A stretch of 64,000 nt of DNA, taken from NCBI RefSeq assembly GCF_016808095.1, contig NC_068971.1, positions 29,471,631 through 29,535,630 on the forward strand. Direction: 5' to 3'. The notes under the pieces are model-generated. The model was not told the DNA's origin. It was given only the letters and a program-made list of their open reading frames with translations, and made no database searches. The first letter of the stretch is position 1; each line of letters begins with the position of its first letter. Shown here piece after piece: positions 44,916-54,662 of this stretch. The position numbers were made by a program, and so were the translations under genes. Source of the DNA: Vigna angularis (taxonomy: Eukaryota > Streptophyta > Magnoliopsida > Fabales > Fabaceae).

Positions 44916-46200
44916 TGATGGACAAATTTATGAGCACCAAAATATGATGTCACAAACTTGTTTTTCAATCGGCAAGTATGACCGAATCGTTCAAGTAATA
45001 AACTTGGTAAGACCAAGTATCGTTCTTCCCAAAGGACTCACGGCCTAGTTTAGTTATGTGATTTCTTGATTAGCTAAGACTTAAAGACGAAATATTTGGA
45101 GTTTAATATGCAAGACAGAAAATAAACATGTATGCATGAAGTTTTGATCAATGGCAAAAATCAAAAGATAAACACTTTCAATGGAATATATGAATGAATA
45201 TGTTGTTGGGGGTCAATTTCATCTTATCCACTCTCATATATTTTAGGAATTCAACATTCAAATCATCATTGTTAATGCCACTCTCTAAAGTACCTTTCTA
45301 GAAGGCTTCTCCCTAATCACGAGTTCATACAATTCCTAGCATTCCTAATGATCAGTTCATAAGTGCAGGAGCTTAACGACAACCAACAAATTATTGGGAG
45401 AAATTCCCCGGATCTAGACTTCCCCGTACGTTCCCGTATCGACAAAACCAATAATCATGCATCGAATGAGTTAAACAATGCAAGCATTAAGCAAAGAGGA
45501 AAAACCCTAACTAATGATGAAAGAAAGCATAAATCTTAGATTAAGATGCAAGCATAAATTCCATATATGAGAGCTTCAAGAGATTACATTGATTCCCCAA
45601 CAAACATACAAGGTTTAGTTCACCATATTCATGGTGAACCTAGATGAATTACAATGAAAGTATGAAAGAATAAACCCAATAAAGGTGAAGAGGTAGCCTG
45701 AGCATCCAAGATCCTCCTTCAAAGGGGTGGAAGAGAAAGTGTTTGCCTCGTTTCTGCCAAAGATGCCTAACCCTAGGAAACCCTAAGGCTTATATATCAT
45801 TCGTAAATTACAAAATTTTAGGTCCAAGCCCATTAAAGTGCCGCTCAGCGGTAAGTGCGTCAGCTCGGTTCTTCCCCTCAGCGGCCATTTTGCCCCTCAG
45901 CGGTCCTCCCGTGAGCTTCTAAGTGCCGCTCAGCGGTAAACTGCCGCTGAGCGGCAGTTGCGGCTTCTCTTTTTGCACTCTTTGATTCCTTTTCTGATTC
46001 CCTCTCTCTCATTCTTCACTTCTTTCACTAAATTCACCTTAAAATCTGCACAAAAACACTGAAATCAAGCATAAACCTGTCCAGCTCTCTTATTTCTGAA
46101 AATATGGATAAAAGTATGATTTCAAGCTAGTTTCTAAGTCTAAAGGTTGCTTTTAGTATCAATTTTAAGCATGAAAATAACAGTTTTTCAACTGTTATCA
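44916..46200 (-). repeat. 5' LTR of A3
   Basis: 1285 bp, TGATGGACAAATTTATGAGC to CAACTGTTATCA in + sense. Differences from 39374-40658 seen by eye: the seventh base (C/A), G/A near 45252 (TTTTAGGAATTC), A/T near 45619, A/G near 45919. Confidence 0.92.
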
Positions 46201-46910
46201 GTTTAGGAGTTATCTGGGTAAGTTAGCAAAAAGCCATGTCTCCATCCTTCATGCATGTTGGGATGACGTCCCAAAGGTCGACAAGAACCTCTTATGGCAA
46301 GATATTCAGGTATGTTTATACTTCATGCAATTTGTGATATACTTATATCTTTCATGTTTTCTTATCAATAACATGTTTTTTGTTTTAAACAGCAACATTA
46401 TGATATTCCAAACACAATACAAATTAGAAAGAAAGTGTTATCGCATATAGCGATAAGATGGAGGGATTTCAAGACAAGGCTGACACGACTATATGTCTTT
46501 GGAGACAGGCAACATGAAAATCCATGTCAGCAATATACCTTCACAAAGGAGGATTGGATACAGTTTCGTGCATCTAGAGAGTCTGAGGAATGGAAGGTAT
46601 GTTTCTTAACATCTGAAAAGTCTTTCATTAAGTTTTTATGATTTTACACTTATTTATATACATGGTTTCACAGGGTAAAAGGTTAGCCGCCCAAGAAAGA
46701 CAAAGGCTAAACGATGCACCACACTTGTTATCACGAGGTGGTTATGCAAAACTGGAAAAGAAACTTAGAAAGTCTAGAGCGGATGCCTTGGGACTTGAGT
46801 CGTCGGACCTAGCACCTGCACCTGCTAGGTACGAGCTGTGGAAGGCTGCTCGGATTAAATCTGATGGGAACATGACATCTTCCTCAGCTGCCTTGATCTC
46901 ACAGAGAATT
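46201..46910 (+). pseudogene. Second CACTA gene: Transposase_24-like exons
   Basis: The split exon resumes (RSYLGKLAKSHVSILHACWD) and ends at CAG/gtatg 46309. Exon 46393-46596 gives VLSHIAIRWRDFKTRLTRLY and EDWIQFRASRESEEWK; exon 46674-46910 gives RLAAQERQRLNDAPHLLSRG, GYAKLEKKL. Introns have GT-AG ends. This is the Plant transposase (Ptta/En/Spm, Transposase_24) pattern, thought to correspond to the DNA-binding accessory protein (TNPA role). The reading frame is preserved across the retrotransposon insertion site. Confidence 0.75.
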
Positions 46911-46992
46911 GTAAGTTCAAATTCTAAGTAGTTGTTTGATTGTGTATCTATCACAACATGTCTTCTAAGTAACTTGGTTTTTTTATGTGCAG

Positions 46993-47652
46993 GATGAGTT
47001 GGTTGAGTAGCAGACTCAGGGCACATTTGCTGGCCAAGGTAGGGACGACATTCTAACAACGGCCATTGGAAGGCCCGAGCACCCAAGACGTGTACGTGGA
47101 GTTCTTGGGGCAATTGGTCTTCGTGACTACTTTGGCCCTACACAGAAAACCCCAACATCAATGAGTCAGGAGACACTGAGGCAGATGGATCTTCAGTGGG
47201 AGGAAAGACTCAACCAAAGCATGAGATCAATGGAGCAACGATTCATGGAGCAGCTACAAGAACAAAAAGAAATACAAAGAGCGCTTGAAGAGAAGCTGCA
47301 TTCCATGACGCAAAGCAACATGGGGACCGCTGAAACTCCCACACCACCTCGTGTCAGCACTAGAGGATCATGCTCTGCTGTAGAACCCACTCAGTATAGC
47401 GGTCAATATGAGCTGTTGGTTGATGGGGATCCCCCATGCATTGTGGCTATCGGACGAGTGCTTGAGGGAGGGCAGACTATTCATGGTGTTCCCATATTAC
47501 CCCAGCACGTGCGTGTGATGATTGACGAGGTTCGGGATCCCTAAGCTTAGGTGCCTGTACCCACTCCAGAAATTAACTTTGTGGGGGAGGCCATAGGATC
47601 ATTTATAGCCTGGCCTAGAGCATTGATCATGTCATACATCGCTACTCCACAG
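46993..47652 (+). pseudogene. Second CACTA gene: coiled-coil exon
   Basis: The exon begins after TTTTATGTGCAG. It reads HPRRVRGVLGAIGLRDYFGP, then a Glu/Gln/Met-rich helix (QMDLQWEERLNQSMRSMEQR, FMEQLQEQKEIQRALEEKL; 47161-47340) likely to form a coiled coil for dimerisation, then VDGDPPCIVAIGRVLEGGQT, a segment common in plant Transposase_24 proteins. Stops: TAG near 47009, TAA and TAG near 47542-47550. It ends at CCACAG/gtataa 47652. Confidence 0.65.
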
Positions 47653-47736
47653 GTATAATGTCTTTTTCCTTAGAATTTGTATGTTTATTCTTCAAATATT
47701 TGTTGATAACTCTTTGACGTAAATTCTTATCTTCAG

Positions 47737-48934
47737 TTCACACGTCCTTAGAAGCAGCCAATTCATTATACAGTCATACATGAAGATGATGACATGGCTG
47801 AAGCGGAGGATGATCCTCTATCAAAGCTAATGACAAGATTACCCAGGTTGAAGAAAGCACCATTAGAACTATACTGGGATTTAAGAGTATTTGGTCTTAC
47901 CCCAAATGTGCCAGTATATATCACATTGTCTGATGCATTGGAGGTGATTGGGGGAGAGATGATGTTGGATATTTCCATCATTCAACTCTGGTGCATGTAA
48001 GATAGTAAATTTGGTGTTTCATATTACTTTTATTTAGATTCTTATAGTTTCTAACAACTTAACTTTGTTGTTTTAGGTACATGGACACAATCGTTGTAGA
48101 CCAAGGTCGGTCTTCCATGTACGGATTTGTTGAACCTCAGACCATTCAACCGTCTGGTAACATACTTCAAAACAGACAACATTATTTGCAAACATGGATG
48201 GATGAGTCAAAAAGAGACGTATACCTTGTGTCATACATTGATGGGTAGGTGTTGTTATATGTGGCCAGTTCATTATTATAGTTTCCTTAATTAGTTAAAT
48301 AACTATTTGTCCTTTGTGATAGGTTGCACTGGCAGCTGATGGTCATCATTCCCAAAGCATGTAAAATTATATGGTTTTGTTTGTTGCATAGGAAGATGAA
48401 AAATGACTTGAGAACAATGCTTCAAGGGTAAGTGTTTCTCCAAAAATGACTTTGAATTTGATGTTCACCTTCAACTTTTATGATAAATATAGTCATATTA
48501 ATTATACTTTGTGTTTTTAATCTGTACAGAGTTATTGGTAAATCTCGTGGTCAACTGGTTCAAATTCTGTATCCAAAGGTTGTAAGTCATTTATAGTTCT
48601 AATTCATTTTCTATGTTATTGAATGATCTAAATTCTTAACTATTTAGTTTGTCATTTTAGTGTAACCAGCAGCTAGATTCATGGGAATGTGGCTTCTATG
48701 TGATGTGTTGGATTAAGACCATCATTCGAGCTGTCATTACAGATGACTGGAATGAGGTAATGATGTATACCTTGAATACATTACAAATCAAATTCATCTT
48801 CAAACATATATGAAACCATAATGAATCTTTCTTGAATTTTGCAGCGCTTCAAGATTACATCTCCTATACTAGAGGACAGAATTAGGCAGATAAGGCAGAA
48901 GTGGACCGCTTATCTTCTGCAAAGATGGAGTTAG
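47737..48934 (+). pseudogene. Second CACTA gene: Ulp1/C48-like cysteine protease exons
   Basis: Exons, by GT-AG junctions: 47737-47996, then pieces starting near 48077, 48325, 48530, 48661 and 48845, ending at TAG 48932-48934. LHWQLMVIIPK carries the expected catalytic His. QQLDSWECGFYVMCW carries the Gln and the catalytic Cys (WECG in place of the usual DCG). The Asp usually found after the second strand (WFD) is not seen; IIWFCLLH stands there. A TAG near 47751 breaks the first exon. The C48 family includes SUMO-removing Ulp1. TE-borne relatives have no proven substrate. Confidence 0.72.
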
Positions 48935-49047
48935 GAATAGTTTTATTTGTTGTTGAACATTGCTTAGTTTTAGTTGACGTTTAATCTTGATAGTTTTGGT
49001 AGTGGATTATTTTTTACATTAAGTAGAACTTTCTTTATATGAAACGC

Positions 49048-49071
49048 ATATATATATATATATATATATTA
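49048..49071. repeat. (AT)n microsatellite
   Basis: About eleven AT units just downstream of the second CACTA gene. Confidence 0.85.
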
Positions 49072-49129
49072 TACTATATTGTTCTGGGACAATTTTCTGC
49101 TTTTCAGGTGTGGTTTTATTGCAAAAATA

Positions 49130-49541
49130 AATGAATTTTAAAAAAAAAACGCCCAGTAGACGTCTATTAGTGCACTGTCGGACGTTTGTAGACGTGTGGT
49201 AGTGCACACACCGACGTCCAACCCCACCCCGAGCACAAAACCATTCAGGCATATGGTCGTCGGGGGATACACCTCGGACGTCTGTATAGACGTCAGGGGA
49301 GAGGAGGCATCGGACGTCTGTGTGGACGTCCGAGGGGGTGCAGATCGGACGTCTATGTGGACGTCCGAGATCACACATTGGACGTCTACATAGGCGTCGG
49401 GGCTGACACATCAGACGTCTATATACACGTCCGACGTGGACCCCCCGACGTTTGAGTAACGTCACCCACAAAGACGTCGGGGGTAGGTCGGACGTCAAAA
49501 AGCCAAAAGAACGGACGTCTAAAGCCCTTTCTGCACTAGTG
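49130..49541. repeat. Right subterminal and terminal repeats of the CACTA element
   Basis: A dozen or so GACGTC / GGACGT sites on both strands (for example ATCGGACGTCTATGTGGACG), without the TATAATATTATA palindromes of the left end, then the terminal ...CTGCACTAGTG. The ORFs at 49019-49498 only reflect the repeats. Confidence 0.8.
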
Positions 49542-49680
49542 AATCAAGCATAAAATCTGTCCAACTCTCTTATTTCCAACAATTCAACAAAATCATGATT
49601 TCAAGCTAATTTATAAGTCATAAAGGTTGCAATTGAAGTCAATTTTAAGTATAAAAATAACAGTTTTTCAACTGTTATTA
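49542..49680 (-). repeat. 3' LTR of A2, inner part
   Basis: It resumes AATCAAGCATAAAATCTGTC after the CACTA element and ends CAACTGTTATTA (usual end TTATCA, here C to T). Confidence 0.85.
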
Positions 49681-50865
49681 CAACCCCAAACTTAGAACTT
49701 TGCTTGTCCTCAAGCAAATAAGATGTAACTCAATCTTCCACCAATCCATACAATGGTTCACTACATTTAAAAATCCTTCTTTCAAGACAAGTAAATACTC
49801 AATTTATCTCATCACCAAGACTTCAATCAAGATGTGCACATGCTTTTAGTGTTCACTCAATCACATAATATCCAACAAATGCTATTATCATGAATGATCA
49901 ATCAACTAAGCAAAGATGTTCTTATGTGTTCATGGAATCTATCCTTACTAGATAAAGTGTTTCACTCAAACACACAAGTGTATAGGAGATATTCACTCAT
50001 TCACTCTACTATTACAATGTCACATGAATCAACTTTGCCTTTCATTTAACCATAATAAAAAACACTTACAAGCAAACATCATCACAAGGACTTTTTAATG
50101 GCTTATAATGTGGTTGAGCTAACAATAACAATTGGTTTTTCTGGATCACAAAACCCTTGAGTTAAGAGAATCATCTAAACACAATCATTCTTAATTATTC
50201 CCAACTTTCTTTTGCATTGAGCTTTTCTTTTTCTTCTTCTTTTTCTTTTCACATGCTTAACTTTTAGCTCAATGCTTTTTATTTTCCCTTTCTATTTTCC
50301 AACAACCCCAAACTTGAACATTTATCAATACCACAAAATGTTTTCAACTTAACTCAAGGTAAAGCTTTTCAAAAAGGGTTTTCAAATGACGTTCAAGGCT
50401 AAGGGTTCAAAGGATAGAACACATAGTGCTATCTTTTAGTGGGCTAAATTCATGCATTTGGCTAATAAAAGGGTTACCAACAAATGGCCTTGATCATATG
50501 ATGCAAACAAACAAGTGATTCAATCATAGAAAACCTGGGCAAAGTCATTCATGCTTTCAAAGTAATAACATTCAACAATAACTCTGAAGCTAAAAATCTC
50601 ACATATAAGCTCATTCACATTCCACATACACATCCTGCTTAGCATCATAATCACAATCATAACATCTTGCATTTGTTCACAAGGCTTGTGAACCACCTGT
50701 ATAAGCATATAATGTGCACATTCTCAACATCAATCAAGATCAAAACACATCAAGCATTACTTATCACACAATAGTCACAAACAAACCATCAAAACAGACA
50801 AGTTTCAAATTGAGAACATCAACCCTATTCTAAAAACAGAAGCAAATAATTTCAATATTACAAAA
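49681..50865 (-). other. 3' non-coding region of A2
   Basis: The purine-tract complement CAACCCCAAACTTAGAACTT abuts the LTR. The layout is the same as in A3 (second CAACAACCCCAAACTTGAAC near 50302). I see no second ORF in this element. Confidence 0.6.
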
Positions 50866-50916
50866 CACTAGGTTGCCTCCGAGTAAGCGCTTGTTTAACA
50901 TCACGAGCCTGACCCA
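50866..50916 (-). other. Conserved post-ORF hairpin motif of A2
   Basis: In + sense ACACTAGGTTGCCTCCGAGT, then AAGCGCTTGTTTAACATCAC and GAGCCTGACCCA. It begins seven bases after the pol stop codon (50924-50926). One stem mismatch. Confidence 0.7.
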
Positions 50917-50923
50917 AAATAGT

Positions 50924-51154
50924 TCAAGGATTCGCTAACTTCATCACTGTGGATAATTGCTCTACTTCTCCTCCTAAATAATGCTTGAGACGTTGACCGT
51001 TCACCACCCAGCTTCTTTGTTGATCACTAGCAACTGGATCAACTAATTCAATTGCTCCATATGGACGCACATTCTTCACTATGAATGGCTCGGACCATTT
51101 TGACTTCAACTTTCCAGGAAATAGCTTCAATCTTGAATTGAACAATAGCACCAC
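50924..51154 (-). pseudogene. pol: Integrase C-terminal end of A2
   Basis: It reads [39 protein letters not shown], then WVVNGQRLKHYLGGE: the GPY/F-type module and tail of Athila integrases. It is one frame away from 51127-52971 because of a small indel near 51150 (poly-T region). It is important here as the reference for the short tails that follow protease in E1, A3 and the B-type element. Confidence 0.8.
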
Positions 51155-52971
51155 TGTCCTGGATTGAAAATCTTCTTTATCAACTTCCTATCATGATAGA
51201 ATTTTACCTTTTCTTTGTAGTTTCTAGATGAATCATATGCATGCAACCGCATCTCTTCAAGTTCCAACATTTGCCTTCTACGCTTATTTTGAGTTTCAGA
51301 AGGATCAAAATTCAGAAATTTAAGCGCCCATAAGGTCTTGTGCTCCATCTCCACTGGTAAATGACATGCTTTCCCATAAACAAGCTGATAAGGTGATAAA
51401 CCCATAGATGTCTTCATTGCAGTCCTGTATGCCCAGAGAGCATCATCAAGTTTATGTGACCAATCCTTTCTTGACGTAGCAACTGTTTTCTCGAATATTC
51501 GCTTGATTTCTCTGTTAGATACTTCAGCTTGCCCATTAGTCTGTGGATGATAAGGTGCAACTACCTTATGTCTCACACCATAATGTTTGAGTACCTTAGA
51601 TAGTTGATAATTGTAAAAATGAGATCCTCCATCACTAATAAGTACTCTAGGAGTTCCAAAGTGTGCAAAGATTTGCTTCTTTAGAAATTTAATCACAATG
51701 CTTGCATCATTTTTAGGATATGCCAATGCTTCTACCCATTTACTCACATAGTCTACTGCCACCAAAATGTATTCATTGTTGAAAGATGGTGGAAATGGTC
51801 GTACAAAATCAATGCCCCAGCAATCAAAGATTTCAACTTCCAAAATGCCCTTTAATGGCATTTCATGACGTCTTGAAATATTTCCATTTCTTTGACACCT
51901 GTCACAATTCCTGGCATGATTATGAGCATCTTTAAATAACGTAGGCCAATAAAAACTTGATTGGAGAACTTTTGCTGTTGTTCTTTCTCCATTGAAATGT
52001 CCTCCATAAGGTGAATCATGGCAATGCCGAAGAAATCCTTCAACTTCTTCATTTGTAACACATCGCCTCAAAAGATTATCTGCTCCAATTTTAAATAAAT
52101 AAGGGTCATCCCAGATAAACTGCTTGGCATCATGCAAAAATTTCTTTCTTTGTTTCCAATTAAGATCTTCTAGAATTACCCTTGCAACTTTAAAATTTGC
52201 CATATCAGCAAACCACGACCTCTTTTGAATATACATGAGTGTTTCATCCGAAAAAGATTCCCAAATTTCTGTTTCTTTGCTAGTAACTTCAATATTAACT
52301 AGTCGGGATAAGTGATCAGCAATCAAATTTTCACTCCCCTTTTTATCACGGATTTCTACATCAAACTCTTGCAGTAGCAACACCCATCTAATCAGACGTG
52401 GTTTAGAATCTGGCTTTGTCAACAAATATTTTATAGCTGAATGATCTGTGTAGATAATCACCTTAGACCCTATGAGATAAGATCTGAATTTCTCTAAAGC
52501 ATAAACTATGGCTAGAAACTCCTTCTCAGTGGTAGCATAATTTAACTGGGCATCATTCAACACTTTGCTAGCATAATAGATAGTATGAAATATCTTCCCT
52601 TTTCTTTGACCAAGGACGGCTCCTATTGCATAATCACTAGCATCACACATTAATTCAAAATTTTGATTCCAATCTGGGGCTACAATCACTAGGGCCGAAA
52701 TCAATTTGCTTTTCAATGTATCAAAAGCTTTCAAACATTCATCATTCATCACAAAAGGTATATCTTTAACCAACAAATTACTCAATGGTTTTGCAATTTT
52801 TGAGAAATTTTTAATAAATCTTCTATAGAATCGAGCATGGCCTAAAAAACTTCTGATTCCCTTCACATTTGTTGGTGGAGGAAGTTTCTCAATAACCTCT
52901 ACTTTCGCTTTGTCTACTTCAATCCCCTTAGCAGAAATCTTATGCCCCAACACAATTCCTTCTGTTACCAT
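51127..52971 (-). CDS. pol: RNase H and integrase of A2
   Basis: The frame continues from RT across one TAG (52987-52989). It begins with the end of RT ([20 protein letters not shown]), then RNase H ([50 protein letters not shown]), ending near codon 230. The integrase zinc region (H..H...[23 protein letters not shown]) and the core follow, with catalytic D, D, E visible in [13 protein letters not shown] and [12 protein letters not shown]. Then [13 protein letters not shown]. About 614 codons are open. It degrades RNA in the hybrid and inserts cDNA in the nucleus. One RNase H domain only, as expected for Athila. Confidence 0.92.
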   Translation of the reverse strand: MVTEGIVLGHKISAKGIEVDKAKVEVIEKLPPPTNVKGIRSFLGHARFYRRFIKNFSKIAKPLSNLLVKDIPFVMNDECLKAFDTLKSKLISALVIVAPDWNQNFELMCDASDYAIGAVLGQRKGKIFHTIYYASKVLNDAQLNYATTEKEFLAIVYALEKFRSYLIGSKVIIYTDHSAIKYLLTKPDSKPRLIRWVLLLQEFDVEIRDKKGSENLIADHLSRLVNIEVTSKETEIWESFSDETLMYIQKRSWFADMANFKVARVILEDLNWKQRKKFLHDAKQFIWDDPYLFKIGADNLLRRCVTNEEVEGFLRHCHDSPYGGHFNGERTTAKVLQSSFYWPTLFKDAHNHARNCDRCQRNGNISRRHEMPLKGILEVEIFDCWGIDFVRPFPPSFNNEYILVAVDYVSKWVEALAYPKNDASIVIKFLKKQIFAHFGTPRVLISDGGSHFYNYQLSKVLKHYGVRHKVVAPYHPQTNGQAEVSNREIKRIFEKTVATSRKDWSHKLDDALWAYRTAMKTSMGLSPYQLVYGKACHLPVEMEHKTLWALKFLNFDPSETQNKRRRQMLELEEMRLHAYDSSRNYKEKVKFYHDRKLIKKIFNPGQWCYCSIQD

Positions 52972-52986
52972 AAAATGACATTTCTC

Positions 52987-53928
52987 CTAATTAAGTATCA
53001 GATTCGTCTGAACACATCTTTTGAGAACAGTGTTCAGATTCATCAAACACTTATGAAAGGAATCTCCAAAGACAAAGAAATCATCCATGAAGACTTCAAT
53101 GCATTTTTCTGTGAGATCTGAAAAAATTGCCTGCATACACCTTTGAAATGTGGCTGGGGCATTACATAATCCAAATGGCATCTTTCTATAAGCAAAAACA
53201 CCAAAAGGACATGTAAATCCAGTTTTCTCTTGCTCTTTTGGATCTACCACAATTTGATTGTAACCAGAATATCCATCCAGAAAATAATAAAAAGACTGAC
53301 CTACCAATCTCTCCAACATTTGGTCCATGAAAGGAAGAGGAAAATGATCCTTCCTAGTAACTTTATTTAATTTCCTGTAATCAATGCACATTCGCCATCC
53401 AGTAACAGTCCTAGTAGGAATAAGCTCATTCTTCTCATTATGAATTACTGTCATCCCACCTTTCTTTGGAACTACCTGTACTGGACTTACCCATTCATTG
53501 TCAGAGATTGGATAAATAATGCCAGCTTCCAAGAGCTTCAATACTTCTTTTCTAACCACCTCCTTCATGACAGGATTTAATCTTCTTTGTGGTTGAGCAC
53601 TCGGTTTATAATCATCTTCCATAAAGATCCTGTGCATGCAATAAGTTTGACTTATACCTTTAAGATCTAAAATTGACCACCCAATAACTTCTTTGTTGGC
53701 TTTCAATATTTCTACCAACTTTTCTTTTTCTTCAGGAAGCAAAGAATTATTGATAATGACTGGCTTTGTTCCATCTTCTTCTAGAAAAACATACTTTAAA
53801 TGTGATGGTAGCATTTTTAATTCTAACTTCTTTGCTTTGACTTCCTCTGTGGTATCAATTGTTTCAAACTTAGCATTATCCACTGGAATCTCCTTCAATG
53901 TCTCCAAATCCGTCATTACATTCATCAA
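52987..53928 (-). CDS. pol: Reverse transcriptase of A2
   Basis: 313 open codons. Fingers and palm motifs: LLEAGIIYPISDNEWVSPVQ, VVPKKGG, WRMCIDYRKLNKVTRKDHFP, LPFMDQMLERL, YFLDGYSGYNQI, FAYRKMPFGLCNAPATFQRC and the catalytic FMDDF box (Athila elements have FMDDF instead of YVDD). It ends at TAG after TNLILN where other members have Trp before EKCHF. It overlaps the end of the protease frame by 53 bp in a different frame, so a frameshift or a lost junction separates them. It synthesises the cDNA in the cytoplasmic particle. Confidence 0.92.
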   Translation of the reverse strand: MMNVMTDLETLKEIPVDNAKFETIDTTEEVKAKKLELKMLPSHLKYVFLEEDGTKPVIINNSLLPEEKEKLVEILKANKEVIGWSILDLKGISQTYCMHRIFMEDDYKPSAQPQRRLNPVMKEVVRKEVLKLLEAGIIYPISDNEWVSPVQVVPKKGGMTVIHNEKNELIPTRTVTGWRMCIDYRKLNKVTRKDHFPLPFMDQMLERLVGQSFYYFLDGYSGYNQIVVDPKEQEKTGFTCPFGVFAYRKMPFGLCNAPATFQRCMQAIFSDLTEKCIEVFMDDFFVFGDSFHKCLMNLNTVLKRCVQTNLILN

Positions 53929-54655
53929 TCAATTTTTCTTCTTCTGCATTTAAATCTTCACAAACATCAATAAGAGTTTTCTCTAGTGGAGAAGAATAAC
54001 ATACCATCCTTTCTTGTACCATGCAAACTTCATCAAGTATATCAAATTGAAAGCTTGCTTTGTCATCTTTTGGATGTGTCATAGCTTTGAATACATCCAA
54101 ATTTACTTCTTCATCTTGAACTCTCAATTTGAGCTTACCATTCTCCACATCAATTAAAACTCTAACAGTCTTCATAAATGGTCTCCCAAGAATGAGAGGT
54201 ATATCTTCATTTTCCTCCATCTCCATGATAACAAAATCACCGGGAAAAACGAATTTGTCTACCTTGACCAGCACATCTTCAACTACTCCATAAGGATATT
54301 TAAGAGACCTATTCGCCAATTGAAGTGCCATACTAGTGGGTTTGAGTTCTAAACCCTCAATTCTTTTAAATACAAAAAGCGGCATCAAATTAATGCTATC
54401 TCCCAAATCAATCACAGCTCTTCCAACTTCCAACTCTCCTATAGTGCATGGAATAGTGAAGCTCCCTGGATCTTTAAACTTGGGAGGTAATTGTTTTATG
54501 ATTGCACTACAATTACCTTTTACTTCAATGGTCTCCTTCTCAATATATTTTCTTTTCTTTGTAAAGAGGTATTTCAAAAACTTTGCATAAGATGGCATTT
54601 GTTGCAATGCTTTTGAGAAAGGAATGGTAATCACCAGTTTTTTAAACATCTCCAT
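53876..54655 (-). CDS. Aspartic protease of A2
   Basis: 259 open codons. An N-terminal piece (QQMPSYAKFLKYLFTKKRKY) precedes the core: GSFTIPCTIGELEVGRAVID, LGDSINLMPLFVFKR, NRSLKYPYGVVEDVLVKVDK, IPLILGRPFMKTVRVLIDVE. The active-site triplet is D-L-G followed by Asp-Ser where the family usually has Ala-Ser, so activity is doubtful. It is preceded by gag with a frameshift near 54660. The Met at 54655 is simply the first in this frame, not a likely true start. Confidence 0.85.
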   Translation of the reverse strand: MEMFKKLVITIPFSKALQQMPSYAKFLKYLFTKKRKYIEKETIEVKGNCSAIIKQLPPKFKDPGSFTIPCTIGELEVGRAVIDLGDSINLMPLFVFKRIEGLELKPTSMALQLANRSLKYPYGVVEDVLVKVDKFVFPGDFVIMEMEENEDIPLILGRPFMKTVRVLIDVENGKLKLRVQDEEVNLDVFKAMTHPKDDKASFQFDILDEVCMVQERMVCYSSPLEKTLIDVCEDLNAEEEKLIDECNDGFGDIEGDSSG

Positions 54656-54662
54656 GAACCGC

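Larger units (their letters stand above)
39374..46200 (-). mobile_element. Young non-autonomous Athila-lineage element (A3), gag-protease only
   Basis: Sense is on -: 5' LTR 46200-44916, primer site 44909-44892, gag-protease frame 44639-42366, tail 42453-42211, hairpin motif, hairpin array, second hairpin motif, non-coding region, 3' LTR 40658-39374. It is 6827 bp. The LTRs are both 1285 bp and differ at about four positions. The flanks GATTA (39369-39373) and GTTTA (46201-46205) are a target duplication with one change. It lacks RT, RNase H, integrase and the second ORF. It cuts an exon of the CACTA gene, so it is the most recent of the nested insertions. Confidence 0.92.
34752..49541 (+). 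mobile_element. CACTA (En/Spm) DNA transposon
   Basis: The ends are CACTAGTGCAAAATTGGC and ...TTTCTGCACTAGTG. A 3-bp duplication AAT flanks it (34749-34751 and 49542-49544), and removing the element restores a sequence like the intact LTR (GGAAATCAAGCATAAAA). It is 14.8 kb, or about 8.0 kb without the retrotransposon at 39374-46200. It has palindrome-rich subterminal repeats and two genes on +: a TNP2-type transposase, and a Transposase_24-like gene with a C48 protease region. Both are broken. Confidence 0.92.

Noticed and set aside
49019..49498. 159-codon Arg/Cys-rich ORF
   Set aside because: It is produced by the GACGTC subterminal repeats of the CACTA element.
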